A stretch of DNA of 64,000 nt from Flagellimonas pacifica. Lineage in GTDB: Bacteria > Bacteroidota > Bacteroidia > Flavobacteriales > Flavobacteriaceae. A program made the position numbers and the translations under genes. The notes under the pieces were generated by a model. The model did not search any database. It saw only the letters and a program-made list of their open reading frames with translations, and was not told the DNA's origin. This document shows, in pieces, positions 25,116 to 34,476 of this stretch (positions are counted from its first letter, which is position 1; each line of letters begins with the position of its first letter). The stretch covers positions 124,001-188,000 of the forward strand of contig NZ_OBEH01000003.1 in the NCBI RefSeq assembly GCF_900215465.1, given 5' to 3'.

Positions 25116-26696
25116 CTATTTTAATCCCGGTTGCTTTATTTTGTAGTTTAATTTTTGTTTCTGCTGCTGTACTGTTGTCCTTACGTCTTGCAAAAGCGCC
25201 TTCGCGTCGTAGATAATCCCATCCTTAATGGTGTAGCTAACACCGCCAACACGTACCACTTCGTTATCATCTGTTAATTTAACGGCTCCTGTGCCATATA
25301 GAACCTTTAGATTTTTTAATGGATTTTCGGCAACAATCACAAAATCGGCTAGTTTTCCTACTTCCACAGTACCAATTTTATCTGCCATTCCTAGAGCTTC
25401 AGCACCATTCAATGTAGACGATCGTATTATTTCCAAGGGATGGAATCCAGCTTCGCGAAGTAATTCCATTTCCCGGATATAGGCAAAACCATACAATTGG
25501 AAAATAAAACCTGAATCTGAGCCAGTGGTAACCCTACCACCTCTGTTCTTATATTCATTTACAAAGGTCATCCATAGTTTGTAATTGTTTCTCCAGGCTA
25601 CTTCCTGTTCTGTGCCCCAATCGTGCCAATAGGATCCGTGCGATATTTTACTGGGTTGATAAAAGTCCCAAAGAGAAGGTAATGTATAGTCTTCATGCCA
25701 TTCAGCCCTTCTTGCTCGGTGTAAATCTCTACTGGCTTCATAAATATTAAAGGTAGGGTCTAAAGTGAAATCAAGACTGATTAATTCATCCATAACCTTG
25801 TTCCAATGCTCGGAATAAGGTTTGGCAGCTTGTTTCCATAATTTTCCTGCTTCTTCAAATCGATGCTGCTCATTTTGGTAGTTGTAGCCCAACGGATAAT
25901 CCTGAACGGTCCTATCCTCAAACAATGCTTCAGGGAGCCCATACCAATGTTCCATACTTGTTAATCCAGCTCGTGCAGAATGAAGTACGTTCCAACGAGC
26001 AACATCCAATTGGGCATGGTGGCAAGCGGAGCGTAGTCCCAATTTTTTGTTTTCGTCCAAGGCAGCGGCCATTATTTCAGGTGGTGCGCCAAAGAACTTG
26101 ATGCCATCAGCACCTCTTTCGGCATTGGCCCGGACCCACTTTCTAGCTTGGGCAGGCGTACTGATGGGAGCATCATTCAAAGGGTTAAAACCATCTGTTT
26201 TCTGCCCAAAAGCAGTGTAGGCAAATACCCGTGGAGCTATAATTTCATTCTTTTTGCTTTTTTGCTTCAAATCCAATGTCCAGTCAACACCGCGCCCTGC
26301 AGGTTCCCTAACTGTGGTGATACCATGGGCCATCCACAGTTTGAACACATAATCGGAGTCAGCTCCCTGTGCAATCCCTCCAATATGTCCATGCATGTCC
26401 ACAAATCCGGGTAGTAAAAACATGCCCTCACAATCTAGTTCTTTTCCCCCAGGTTTTAATTTGGGTCTCTTGGAGTTGTCAATGTTGACCCCAGGGTAGC
26501 CCACTACCTGGATTTTGACAATTTTGTTATTCTCCACTACAATGTCAATAGGACCTCTTGGTGGAGCTCCGTTGCCATTGATCAATGTAACACCTCTAAT
26601 GATGAGTTGAGGAAAAGGGCCCTCGCTCATACTGTCTTGTCCATATCCAATAAAGATTTGGAACAGAATTGCTAAAGAAAATAGTTTTTTTATCAT
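25116..26696 (-). CDS. Exported amidohydrolase (imidazolonepropionase-like)
   Basis: A 526-residue amidohydrolase with a signal peptide ending near residue 20. The metal site is VDMHGHIGG (His102, His104); ACHHAQLD and the late TTGSDSGFIF (Asp) complete the TIM-barrel ligands. The C-terminal block GTVEVGKLADFVIVAENPL is the usual beta-sandwich lid. Export and length resemble Xaa-Pro-type or acyl-peptide amidohydrolases of Bacteroidota rather than cytoplasmic imidazolonepropionase. It is 3 nt downstream of an exported M14 carboxypeptidase, so a role in extracytoplasmic peptide breakdown is likely. The substrate is unknown. Confidence 0.85.
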   Translation of the reverse strand: MIKKLFSLAILFQIFIGYGQDSMSEGPFPQLIIRGVTLINGNGAPPRGPIDIVVENNKIVKIQVVGYPGVNIDNSKRPKLKPGGKELDCEGMFLLPGFVDMHGHIGGIAQGADSDYVFKLWMAHGITTVREPAGRGVDWTLDLKQKSKKNEIIAPRVFAYTAFGQKTDGFNPLNDAPISTPAQARKWVRANAERGADGIKFFGAPPEIMAAALDENKKLGLRSACHHAQLDVARWNVLHSARAGLTSMEHWYGLPEALFEDRTVQDYPLGYNYQNEQHRFEEAGKLWKQAAKPYSEHWNKVMDELISLDFTLDPTFNIYEASRDLHRARRAEWHEDYTLPSLWDFYQPSKISHGSYWHDWGTEQEVAWRNNYKLWMTFVNEYKNRGGRVTTGSDSGFIFQLYGFAYIREMELLREAGFHPLEIIRSSTLNGAEALGMADKIGTVEVGKLADFVIVAENPLKNLKVLYGTGAVKLTDDNEVVRVGGVSYTIKDGIIYDAKALLQDVRTTVQQQKQKLNYKIKQPGLK

Positions 26697-26699
26697 GGT

Positions 26700-29213
26700 C
26701 TATTCTGGAATTCTAATTTTATCACCTAAAAAGAGTGCATTTAAGAACAATCGGTTGGTTCCGTACCAAGATCCCCTGAAATTGGGATTGTCCGCAAAAA
26801 GAACCACTCTTCCACTTCCAAGTTTGCTTACGATCAAAGAGGCAGAAGGTTTGAGGTTTTCCTCCATATTTTTCTTGGTGATAAAGCCATCTATATGCGG
26901 ATTCTTGGAATATTTTGCCACAGTTGCATAGTCATTTTTACTTGGGGATAGCCAAACGGTGTTGTTTTTGTACACAGGGATGGAACTATCATGATACCCA
27001 AAGCCCAAAGGATGTGTTATATCCAAATCAACCTTAAGAATGACCCCGCCAACTCTTTCTTTCCCTATATTTTCCGGTGCATTGACATAGGGTTTTCTAA
27101 CTGCTGTTTTGGTGCTGTCCTTTTCTTTTTCTGTCAGCTTTTCTTCTATTAATTCTTTATCAATGGCCCATTTAGAGGCTGTTCCAATGGTAATCAAGGT
27201 ATTGCCCTTGCTTACCCAGCTCTTTATTTTTTCCAAATTCTTTTTGGAAAAATCATATCCGCCAGAGACCATTACCAAGGTGTTGTATTTGTCCAAATTG
27301 GCCCACCCAAAGTTTCTGACAGGGATTTTGGTAATTGGCATGTGAACGCGTGTATCCAATAAATGCCAAACTTCCCCGGCTTCGTAGGAACGTACCCCAT
27401 TGCCTATAATCATGGCGGCTTTAGGCTTTGTTATAGGTGAGACCCATCTACTGCCCAAATCTATACCTTGCGAATTATATCCTGTCCCAGTGGTATAAAT
27501 GGGAACCTGATACTTGTTTTGCACTTCTTGAATTAGTTTAAATACAGCATCACTGTCTTTCTTTTGAAGACTAACGGGAATTACCAAAGCGCCATAGTTG
27601 AATTTTTTGTTTCCATTGCTCGTTTTAGCGGTAAATGGTTTAAAGGAAGAAGAAATTACCAATCCTTTGGATTGAAGATGATAAAGCGCTGCCGTGGCAT
27701 TATAATCATCATAGTCTATAATGTAAGCATAGTCGGTTTTCTTAACAGGTCCTGGACTAACCAAATTTTTTGTTGAGACGACCTTTTCACCAAGATTTAA
27801 AGTATTGACAGGTCTATAATCCATGTTATAAAAATTTGCAACGGACCATGCTGATGCATCATAATACACACTATCCTTATATTTTGCATAGGTTTCAAAC
27901 ATTGTCTGAACCATTCTATATTGCGGTTGACGGGTTGGTACCACATAGCTGGAACCCGATTTATAAACATCAATTTTGTGCAACAAGAGTTTATCTACAA
28001 ATGCCTTTACACGATTTGGATCGTATTCATCTTTAAAGCTATATCCCTTGACTTTGCTTTTAGAAGCATTTCCCAACGCACTTTTAAAAAAGTCTTGTTG
28101 ATACTTGCGCAACATGCCCTTGTTTTCCACTGCGGCTTTAATAGTGGTCATACTAGAGATGTACTGATTTCTAATGGTGAAGGGAAACGTAATTTCACCA
28201 AAATCAGTGGTTTGTTTGTGCCCTCGGGAACTAGCTTGTTCAAAAAGCAAACCAAGGCCTCCCTGTAGATCAGGGTAGGAGGAACCATAGCCTGGATATG
28301 TGCCATCAAACGCTTCTTTGGTAAAGTAAAAAGAACCTATGCTGTCCAGTGCTTTTGAAAAATAATCGCCAAAAAGATTGTTCAGGTCCACATAGTTTTC
28401 TTTAGGCATGATGGGGTTTAAGGAACCGTTGTCTTTCATAGGCTCAAAAAAATAAGAGCTTTGGGTGCCCATTTCATGAAAATCCGTCACAACATTGGGA
28501 TACCATTCATGGTACCAAGTTAATTTTCCTCTACTTTCAGGGTTTATTCCCAATAGCCAGTCTCTATTCAAATCAAACCAATAGTGATTGGTCCTGCCTC
28601 GCGGCCAGTATTCATTATGTTCGGCATCTTGGGGATCCGCAACCAAGGGATTGCCTTGATACATATTGGCCCATTGGGTGTGCCTGTCCCTACCATCGGG
28701 ATTAATGGTGGGGTCTATAAAGATGACTCCTTTGTTGAGGTAATTCAGAATTTCTGGATTGTTGGAAGCGATGAGCGTATAAGCCGCCAATAGCGCGGCT
28801 TCTGAACTTGAAGGTTCATTACCATGCACGTTATAGCCTAGATTTATAAAAATAGGCACCTCATCGTAATTAGTCGGATTTTTTGAAGGGTCCGTGAATT
28901 GCAAATGCTTGGCTTTGAGTTGTTCTAGATTACCAAGGTTTTCAGGGGAGGTAACGGTAAGTATAACTAACTTTCTTCCTTCGTGGGTCTTTCCATATTC
29001 TTGGATGCTTGCCCGGTCAGAAACCTCGGAAAGTTTGATGAAATAATTTACAATGAGATCGTGCCTTGTATGCTTTTCTCCAATGCCATACCCCAAAAAT
29101 TCCTCAGGGGTTGGAATACTTGAATTGAAAGGATGATATTTTTTAAGAAAATAGTCTTGTGCTGAAAGGGAAGTGCTTAAAAAAAGGACTGCAAGAAGTA
29201 GTTTTTTCAACAT
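26700..29213 (-). CDS. Exported M14 zinc carboxypeptidase, large form
   Basis: An 837-residue secreted metallopeptidase with a signal peptide ending near residue 19. The M14 zinc site is NVHGNEPSSSEA (His130, Glu133) plus DFHEMG (His246), and Glu325 in GLLFEQASSRGH is the catalytic-base position. After residue 590 there is a domain like a class I glutamine-amidotransferase fold (AAMIIGNGV, LVMVSGGYDFSKKNLEKIK), as in other large Bacteroidota M14 proteins. It is the first gene of a pair with the amidohydrolase. It should trim peptides in the periplasm or outside the cell; chain specificity cannot be read. Confidence 0.9.
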   Translation of the reverse strand: MLKKLLLAVLFLSTSLSAQDYFLKKYHPFNSSIPTPEEFLGYGIGEKHTRHDLIVNYFIKLSEVSDRASIQEYGKTHEGRKLVILTVTSPENLGNLEQLKAKHLQFTDPSKNPTNYDEVPIFINLGYNVHGNEPSSSEAALLAAYTLIASNNPEILNYLNKGVIFIDPTINPDGRDRHTQWANMYQGNPLVADPQDAEHNEYWPRGRTNHYWFDLNRDWLLGINPESRGKLTWYHEWYPNVVTDFHEMGTQSSYFFEPMKDNGSLNPIMPKENYVDLNNLFGDYFSKALDSIGSFYFTKEAFDGTYPGYGSSYPDLQGGLGLLFEQASSRGHKQTTDFGEITFPFTIRNQYISSMTTIKAAVENKGMLRKYQQDFFKSALGNASKSKVKGYSFKDEYDPNRVKAFVDKLLLHKIDVYKSGSSYVVPTRQPQYRMVQTMFETYAKYKDSVYYDASAWSVANFYNMDYRPVNTLNLGEKVVSTKNLVSPGPVKKTDYAYIIDYDDYNATAALYHLQSKGLVISSSFKPFTAKTSNGNKKFNYGALVIPVSLQKKDSDAVFKLIQEVQNKYQVPIYTTGTGYNSQGIDLGSRWVSPITKPKAAMIIGNGVRSYEAGEVWHLLDTRVHMPITKIPVRNFGWANLDKYNTLVMVSGGYDFSKKNLEKIKSWVSKGNTLITIGTASKWAIDKELIEEKLTEKEKDSTKTAVRKPYVNAPENIGKERVGGVILKVDLDITHPLGFGYHDSSIPVYKNNTVWLSPSKNDYATVAKYSKNPHIDGFITKKNMEENLKPSASLIVSKLGSGRVVLFADNPNFRGSWYGTNRLFLNALFLGDKIRIPE

Positions 29214-29255
29214 TCTTTATAAGATTAGTTAATCTCATAAAGATAGGAAAAGGTT

Positions 29256-30473
29256 TTAATCAACAGAGTTGAATTCTTCTATAATTTCTTCAAACTCAAT
29301 TCGGTAATAGGTGCCTTTTTTCTCTGAATCTTTGGAGATAGTACCACGCAGTTGTCTGGCAAGGTTATAAATGAGTTTTAATCCCAAAGATTTTGAAGTA
29401 GACGGGTTAATATCCTCTGGATAGCCTATCCCATTATCTCCCAAATTCATCTCAAAGCGATTATCGGATATTTTCTTTAAGGAAATTGTTATTTCTCCTT
29501 CTTGATCTTCGACAATTCCATATTTTAAGGCATTGGTTATGGTTTCATTGATGATTAAACCAAGAGGTATTACGGTATCTATACTGAGTTTATTGTCATC
29601 AATGTCCAAGTTTATCTTTACATTGTTGGTGTTTCCCTTAACCGAGCGTACCAGATAATCACTTAATTCTTTTACGTAAGGTTTTAATTCTATTTTAGAT
29701 AAATAATCATCCCGTTTATAGAGCATTTCATGAACCATGGCCATGGAAACCACACGGTTTTGACTACTTTTTATGATGTTACTTATCTTCTCATCTGCAA
29801 TGGCCCTGGATTGTAGGCTCAACAAACTTGAAACGGTCTGTAGATTATTTTTTACCCTATGGTGCACTTCTTTTAATAAGGTTTCCTTTTCATTGATTCT
29901 ATCTTGAATCTCTCTACGGGATTTGTAAAGTTTATGGTGCGCTTTCAGTAAATTTTTTCCAAATACACCTCCCAAAAGGTAAACAGCAAAAACTACACTT
30001 AAAAAAGCAAACCAGTTTCTATTGTTCTCGGGAATTGTGTTTTCAGATATTCTAAAATCCCCTAGATCATAAAGAAATATCAGGGCAACTACCACAAGGT
30101 TGATAATCAAATAAATTTGCCCATAAATTTTTGTTGTTACATACCCAGCAAACACTACAATAGCCAATACGAAAATAAATGGGCTTTGAATGCCTCCACT
30201 GAATAGTGTAATCAAAATGGCTGCAACCATAGCTAATATGGAGGTTGTATTATAGGTTACAGTAAGGTTTTCATGTTTTTTGAACAAAAAAGTATTAGCA
30301 AGGTTTAGAAGAGCAAATCCAAAAAAAGTGTAAGGAATTACTCCTTTTATGTCCAGAAGAAAAAGGCAGATAAGGCCAAACAAGACCGCGAACAAACAAG
30401 AATTATAGTTAACCTTGAGCACCAATTGAATTTTGTCCTGTAAACGATATTTGTCCTTATTAGGAATTTTCAT
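29256..30473 (-). CDS. Orphan sensor histidine kinase (HisKA_2 type)
   Basis: A 405-residue kinase. Six membrane helices (about 22-185) form the sensor part with no periplasmic domain. A short coiled linker leads to the H-box KETLLKEVHHRVKNNLQTVS, the HisKA_2 signature with His near residue 205, and then to a HATPase domain with GLIINETITNALKYG (N-box) and GDNGIGYP (G1). Kinases of this class often signal to stand-alone response regulators. No response regulator lies nearby, so the partner is elsewhere. It may respond to membrane state or a small hydrophobic signal. Confidence 0.9.
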   Translation of the reverse strand: MKIPNKDKYRLQDKIQLVLKVNYNSCLFAVLFGLICLFLLDIKGVIPYTFFGFALLNLANTFLFKKHENLTVTYNTTSILAMVAAILITLFSGGIQSPFIFVLAIVVFAGYVTTKIYGQIYLIINLVVVALIFLYDLGDFRISENTIPENNRNWFAFLSVVFAVYLLGGVFGKNLLKAHHKLYKSRREIQDRINEKETLLKEVHHRVKNNLQTVSSLLSLQSRAIADEKISNIIKSSQNRVVSMAMVHEMLYKRDDYLSKIELKPYVKELSDYLVRSVKGNTNNVKINLDIDDNKLSIDTVIPLGLIINETITNALKYGIVEDQEGEITISLKKISDNRFEMNLGDNGIGYPEDINPSTSKSLGLKLIYNLARQLRGTISKDSEKKGTYYRIEFEEIIEEFNSVD

Positions 30474-30585
30474 ATGCTGCGAGGTTGGTTGTTCTCTTTA
30501 CCACAACTGTTTTAAAGGAGTAGTAAAAATAGCTTATTATGGGGTGTTTACGTTGTAAATCTAACTATGTTTTTTATATAATCAA

Positions 30586-30613
30586 AAACGACAGCCGTAA
30601 ATGACTGTCGTTT
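30586..30613 (-). terminator. Rho-independent terminator after secA
   Basis: AAACGACAG and CTGTCGTTT form a perfect 9-bp stem with a 10-nt loop, 22 nt past the secA stop. On the minus strand the stem is followed by TTGATT and more T/A-rich sequence, as expected for intrinsic termination. Confidence 0.75.
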
Positions 30614-30635
30614 AATAATTTTAGGTGAAAAGAGA

Positions 30636-33600
30636 TTAATCTTCTACCAGCACCCACTGACCTTTATCAATAAGGGGTTCTGCTTGTTTGTATTTAACCG
30701 TTTTACTTTCCCCTGTCATTACATTTTTTATGGTAACCCTATCATTTCTGCCAATTTTTGGTTTTTCACGAACAATAGTTTCCGTTACTGGGGGTCTGCC
30801 ACCTTGAGTTTGCCCTGCGGCTCTGTTTTGAGCAGCCAATTCATCACTGTTTGGGATTTCCTCTTTAGATGTTTGTAGATTTTCTTTAGGTCTACGTACA
30901 TTTCTGGCTTCTTGTATCTGATTGGTGTTTTCAGAGGGTAACTCTCCTTTGAACAAGAAAGAAATAACTTCTTTGTTGACCTTATCGATCATCTCCTTGA
31001 AAAGTTCAAAAGCTTCAAACTTGTAAATTAAAAGAGGGTCTTTCTGCTCGTGCACTGCCAATTGTACGGATTGCTTCAATTCATCCATTTTACGCAAATG
31101 CGTTTTCCAAGATTCATCAATAATGGCTAAAGAGATATTTTTTTCAAAGTCAGTAATCAATTGTTTTCCATTACTGTTGTATGCTCCTTCCAAATTGGTG
31201 ACCACATTCAACGTTTTAATACCGTCGGTAAATGGAACCACGATGCGCTCAAATTTATTGGCTTGATCTTCGTATACTTTTTTAATGACCTGAAATGCTA
31301 CTGTGGCACTTCGTTCCATTTTTTGCTCATAAAAATCATACGCAGCTTTATAAACGCTGTTGGCAATTTCTTGAAAGCTCAATTTTTTGAAATCCTCCTC
31401 GGTAATTGGAGAGGTGATAGAAAAGTATTTGATGAGCTCAAACTCAAAATTCTTGTAATCGTCAGCGGCTTTATTGGTGTCCGCGATAACCTCACAAGTA
31501 TCGTAGATCATATTGGCAATATCCACCTTCAAGCGTTCTCCTTGTAAAGCGTGCCTTCTTCTTTTGTACACTACCTCACGTTGGGCGTTCATTACATCAT
31601 CATATTCCAACAAACGTTTACGGATACCGAAGTTGTTTTCCTCTACTTTCTTTTGGGCACGTTCTATGGATTTGGTCATCATGGAATGTTGAATGACTTC
31701 TCCTTCTTCCAAGCCCATACGGTCCATCATTTTGGCCACACGATCAGACCCGAACAAACGCATAAGGTTGTCTTCCAATGAAACATAAAATTGAGAACTA
31801 CCTGGGTCTCCTTGACGCCCGGAACGACCGCGTAGCTGTCTGTCCACACGTCTGGAGTCATGGCGTTCTGTTCCTACAATGGCCAATCCGCCAGCATCTT
31901 TTACTTGGGTACTCAATTTAATATCGGTACCACGACCTGCCATATTGGTTGCAATTGTTACTATACCTGCATTACCCGCCTCAGCTACAATATCAGCCTC
32001 TTTTTTGTGCAATTTTGCGTTAAGAACGTTATGTGGAACTTTTCTAACGCTCAATAGTTTGGAAAGCAATTCGGATATTTCTACCGAAGTAGTACCTATC
32101 AAAACTGGTCTTCCAGCTTTGGAGAGCTCGGTCACTTCCTCAATAATGGCATTATATTTTTCTCTTTTGGTCTTGTAGATCAAATCATGTCTGTCGTCTC
32201 TGGCAATAGGTCGGTTGGTTGGGATTTCCATCACATCCAACTTATAGATTTCCCAGAATTCACCAGCTTCGGTAACGGCGGTACCTGTCATTCCAGCTAG
32301 TTTGTTGTACATTCTGAAGTAATTCTGAAGTGTAATAGTTGCAAAGGTCTGGGTCATGGCCTCGATCTTTACATTCTCTTTTGCTTCAATGGCTTGGTGC
32401 AATCCATCAGAATAACGTCTTCCGTCCATGATACGACCGGTTTGCTCATCAACGATCATTACCTTGTTGTCCATTACCACATATTCCACATCTTTTTCAA
32501 AGAGGGTATATGCTTTCAACAATTGGCTCATAGTATGGATTCGCTCACTTTTTACGGCAAAATCCTTGAATAGTTCTTCTTTGAGCTCTGCTTCTTTTTC
32601 AATCTCAAGATTTTGGTTTTCAATCTTGGCAATTTCTCCACCAATATCTGGCATTACAAAGAAATCCTTGTCCTGATCTCCAGAAATGTAATCGACCCCT
32701 TTATCGGTCAATTCAATTTGATTGTTTTTTTCATCTATGGTGAACAACAGATCGGCATCTACCTTTGGCATTTCCCGGTTGTTGTCTTGCATATAGAAGT
32801 TTTCGGTCTTTTGAAGCAGCTGTTTTACACCTTCTTCACTCAAAAACTTGATCAACGCTTTATTTTTAGGCAAGCCTCTATGCACACGTAGCAATAGAAA
32901 GCCACCTTCTTTGGTATCTCCATCTTTAATGAGCTTTTTGGCTTCAGCCAAAACCCCGGTTAAATGCTGGCGTTGTTTTTGAACAATATCACCAACTTTG
33001 GGTTTTAATTCGTTGAACTCATGTCGGTCACCTTCGGGAACCGGACCAGAAATGATCAAAGGAGTCCTGGCGTCATCAATCAATACAGAATCCACCTCAT
33101 CTACAATAGCATAATGGTGTGGAGGTTGTACCAAATCCCCTGGCGTATGTGCCATATTGTCCCTTAGGTAGTCAAATCCAAACTCATTATTGGTTCCGTA
33201 GGTGATATCGGCATTGTACGCAGCCCTTCTACCTTCAGAATTGGGTTGATGTTTGTCAATACAATCAACTGAAAGTCCGTGGAACTCAAAAATAGGAGCC
33301 ATCCATGCACTATCCCTTTTAGCCAAATAGTCGTTTACAGTAACCAAGTGCGCTCCTTTTCCTGAAAGGGCATTTAAGTAGAGTGGGAGGGTGGCCACCA
33401 ATGTTTTTCCTTCACCAGTATGCATCTCTGCAATTTTACCTTCGTGCAAGGCAATACCTCCAATTAGCTGTACATCATAATGAACCATGTCCCAGGTAAC
33501 TTCTTTCCCTGCTGCATCCCAAGAGTTTTTCCAAACTGCATTGTCATCTTCTAGAGTCACATAATCTTTTGATCCCGAAAGAGAGCGATCAAATTCCGAA

Positions 33601-33998
33601 GCGGTTACGGTGATGGTTTCGTTTGAGGCAAATCGTTTGGCGGTCTCCTTTACCACAGCAAAAGCTTCTGGAAGGATATCTTTTAATGTTTTTTCCGAAA
33701 TTTTATAGGCTTCTTCGTTAAGTTTGTCTATTTCGGTATAGATTTCCTCATTTCTGTCAATGTCAGTCGAAGTTTGAACTTCTTCCTGAAGTTTGGCTAT
33801 CTGATCATTGATCTCCTTACAATCTTCTTCGATTTGTTTTTTGAATGAAGCCGTTTTTTGTCTCAGCTCATCATGGGATAATCCTTTAAGTTGTTCCTCA
33901 AAGGATTTTATCTCTTTTACCAAAGGTTGTAGTGATTTTACGTCTTTTTCTGATTTATCTCCAACGAAAACCTTTAGTACTGAATTAATAAAGCTCAT
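30636..33998 (-). CDS. secA: Preprotein translocase ATPase SecA, long form
   Basis: The motor that drives unfolded preproteins through SecYEG. At 1120 residues it is about 220 longer than E. coli SecA, with the extra length in the NBD1 region (residues 60-95 and 320-430), as in other Bacteroidota. Key motifs: MHTGEGKTLVATLP (Walker A, 192-205), VDEVDSVLIDDARTPLIISG (Walker B/DEAD, 299-318) and IATNMAGRGTDIKL. The C-terminus keeps the GRND junction but then reads KNVMTGESKTVKYKQ, so the four-Cys SecB-binding zinc tail is missing. A TAATTTTG box lies upstream at 34078-34071. Confidence 0.95.
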   Translation of the reverse strand: MSFINSVLKVFVGDKSEKDVKSLQPLVKEIKSFEEQLKGLSHDELRQKTASFKKQIEEDCKEINDQIAKLQEEVQTSTDIDRNEEIYTEIDKLNEEAYKISEKTLKDILPEAFAVVKETAKRFASNETITVTASEFDRSLSGSKDYVTLEDDNAVWKNSWDAAGKEVTWDMVHYDVQLIGGIALHEGKIAEMHTGEGKTLVATLPLYLNALSGKGAHLVTVNDYLAKRDSAWMAPIFEFHGLSVDCIDKHQPNSEGRRAAYNADITYGTNNEFGFDYLRDNMAHTPGDLVQPPHHYAIVDEVDSVLIDDARTPLIISGPVPEGDRHEFNELKPKVGDIVQKQRQHLTGVLAEAKKLIKDGDTKEGGFLLLRVHRGLPKNKALIKFLSEEGVKQLLQKTENFYMQDNNREMPKVDADLLFTIDEKNNQIELTDKGVDYISGDQDKDFFVMPDIGGEIAKIENQNLEIEKEAELKEELFKDFAVKSERIHTMSQLLKAYTLFEKDVEYVVMDNKVMIVDEQTGRIMDGRRYSDGLHQAIEAKENVKIEAMTQTFATITLQNYFRMYNKLAGMTGTAVTEAGEFWEIYKLDVMEIPTNRPIARDDRHDLIYKTKREKYNAIIEEVTELSKAGRPVLIGTTSVEISELLSKLLSVRKVPHNVLNAKLHKKEADIVAEAGNAGIVTIATNMAGRGTDIKLSTQVKDAGGLAIVGTERHDSRRVDRQLRGRSGRQGDPGSSQFYVSLEDNLMRLFGSDRVAKMMDRMGLEEGEVIQHSMMTKSIERAQKKVEENNFGIRKRLLEYDDVMNAQREVVYKRRRHALQGERLKVDIANMIYDTCEVIADTNKAADDYKNFEFELIKYFSITSPITEEDFKKLSFQEIANSVYKAAYDFYEQKMERSATVAFQVIKKVYEDQANKFERIVVPFTDGIKTLNVVTNLEGAYNSNGKQLITDFEKNISLAIIDESWKTHLRKMDELKQSVQLAVHEQKDPLLIYKFEAFELFKEMIDKVNKEVISFLFKGELPSENTNQIQEARNVRRPKENLQTSKEEIPNSDELAAQNRAAGQTQGGRPPVTETIVREKPKIGRNDRVTIKNVMTGESKTVKYKQAEPLIDKGQWVLVED

Positions 33999-34035
33999 GA
34001 ATAATTTTTCTTTTGGATTGCAAAAGCTGTTCCAT
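33985..34035 (-). CDS. Possible 16-codon leader ORF overlapping secA start
   Basis: In the secA leader an ATG at 34035 opens MEQLLQSKRKIIHELY, which stops 14 nt inside secA in another frame. It could attenuate or couple secA translation, in the position held by secM in E. coli, but it has no signal sequence or known arrest motif. Chance is the default reading. Confidence 0.2.
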   Translation of the reverse strand: MEQLLQSKRKIIHELY

Positions 34036-34070
34036 TGTACAGATAGGGCAGGAACCTTCTGCTAAGCTGT

Positions 34071-34078
34071 CAAAATTA
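34071..34078 (-). promoter_or_regulatory. Candidate -7 element of secA
   Basis: TAATTTTG on the minus strand, 73 nt before the secA ATG and only 3 nt after the T-tract of the preceding terminator. No TTG box stands at the right distance because that position is taken by the terminator stem. Confidence 0.5.
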
Positions 34079-34081
34079 CAT

Positions 34082-34108
34082 AAAAAAAAGCCTCCTAAGA
34101 GACTTTTT
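34082..34108 (-). terminator. Intrinsic terminator after the DUF2795 gene
   Basis: On the minus strand AAAAAGTCTC pairs with GAGGCTTTTT (one G-U pair) around a TTAG loop and runs into eight T residues. It lies 22 nt after the DUF2795 stop and directly abuts the secA promoter box. Confidence 0.85.
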
Positions 34109-34130
34109 AACTGTGTTTGTTTATATGGGA

Positions 34131-34355
34131 TTAATACTCGTCCTCATTCCAGAGGTAATCTTCCTCGGTGGGATAATCAGGCCAAATCTCCTCGATGGAT
34201 TCGTAAATTTCGCCACCTTCTTCCTCCATGGACTGTAGATTTTCTACAACTTCCAATGGTGCTCCGGTACGGATAGCATAATCTATTAATTCGTCTTTGG
34301 TGGCTGGCCAAGGCGCATCACTTAAATATGAAGCTAATTCTAATGTCCAGTACAT
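34131..34355 (-). CDS. DUF2795 small acidic protein
   Basis: A 74-residue soluble protein of the DUF2795 family. The conserved part LASYLSDAPWPATKDELIDY is followed by an acidic tail (EEIWPDYPTEEDYLWNEDEY). No catalytic motif is present and the function is unknown to me. It has its own promoter (both boxes) and terminator and lies directly upstream of secA, so it is a stand-alone unit. Confidence 0.82.
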   Translation of the reverse strand: MYWTLELASYLSDAPWPATKDELIDYAIRTGAPLEVVENLQSMEEEGGEIYESIEEIWPDYPTEEDYLWNEDEY

Positions 34356-34382
34356 AGTAACGGTTTGATTTTAAATTTTTTG

Positions 34383-34412
34383 CAAAAATAATTTTTAAAC
34401 TCAATTTGTCAA
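34383..34412 (-). promoter_or_regulatory. Flavobacterial promoter of the DUF2795 gene
   Basis: On the minus strand TTG at 34412-34410, a 19-nt spacer, then TATTTTTG at 34390-34383. Both boxes and spacing match the Bacteroidota consensus. The ATG follows 27 nt later. Confidence 0.7.
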
Positions 34413-34476
34413 GAAAAATCGACATTATTTGAAAATTATTTTCTGTTTGTTAAACTGTAACGTAGAAAATCTGGAT

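Noticed and set aside
34021..34070. A CPIC-containing reading frame (GSCPICTMEQ) in the secA leader
   Set aside because: It has no start codon upstream in frame after the likely transcription start; the Cys pair is probably chance.
34013..34276. An 87-codon plus-strand frame opposite secA leader and DUF2795
   Set aside because: It crosses a terminator, a promoter and a real gene, and shows no protein-like features.
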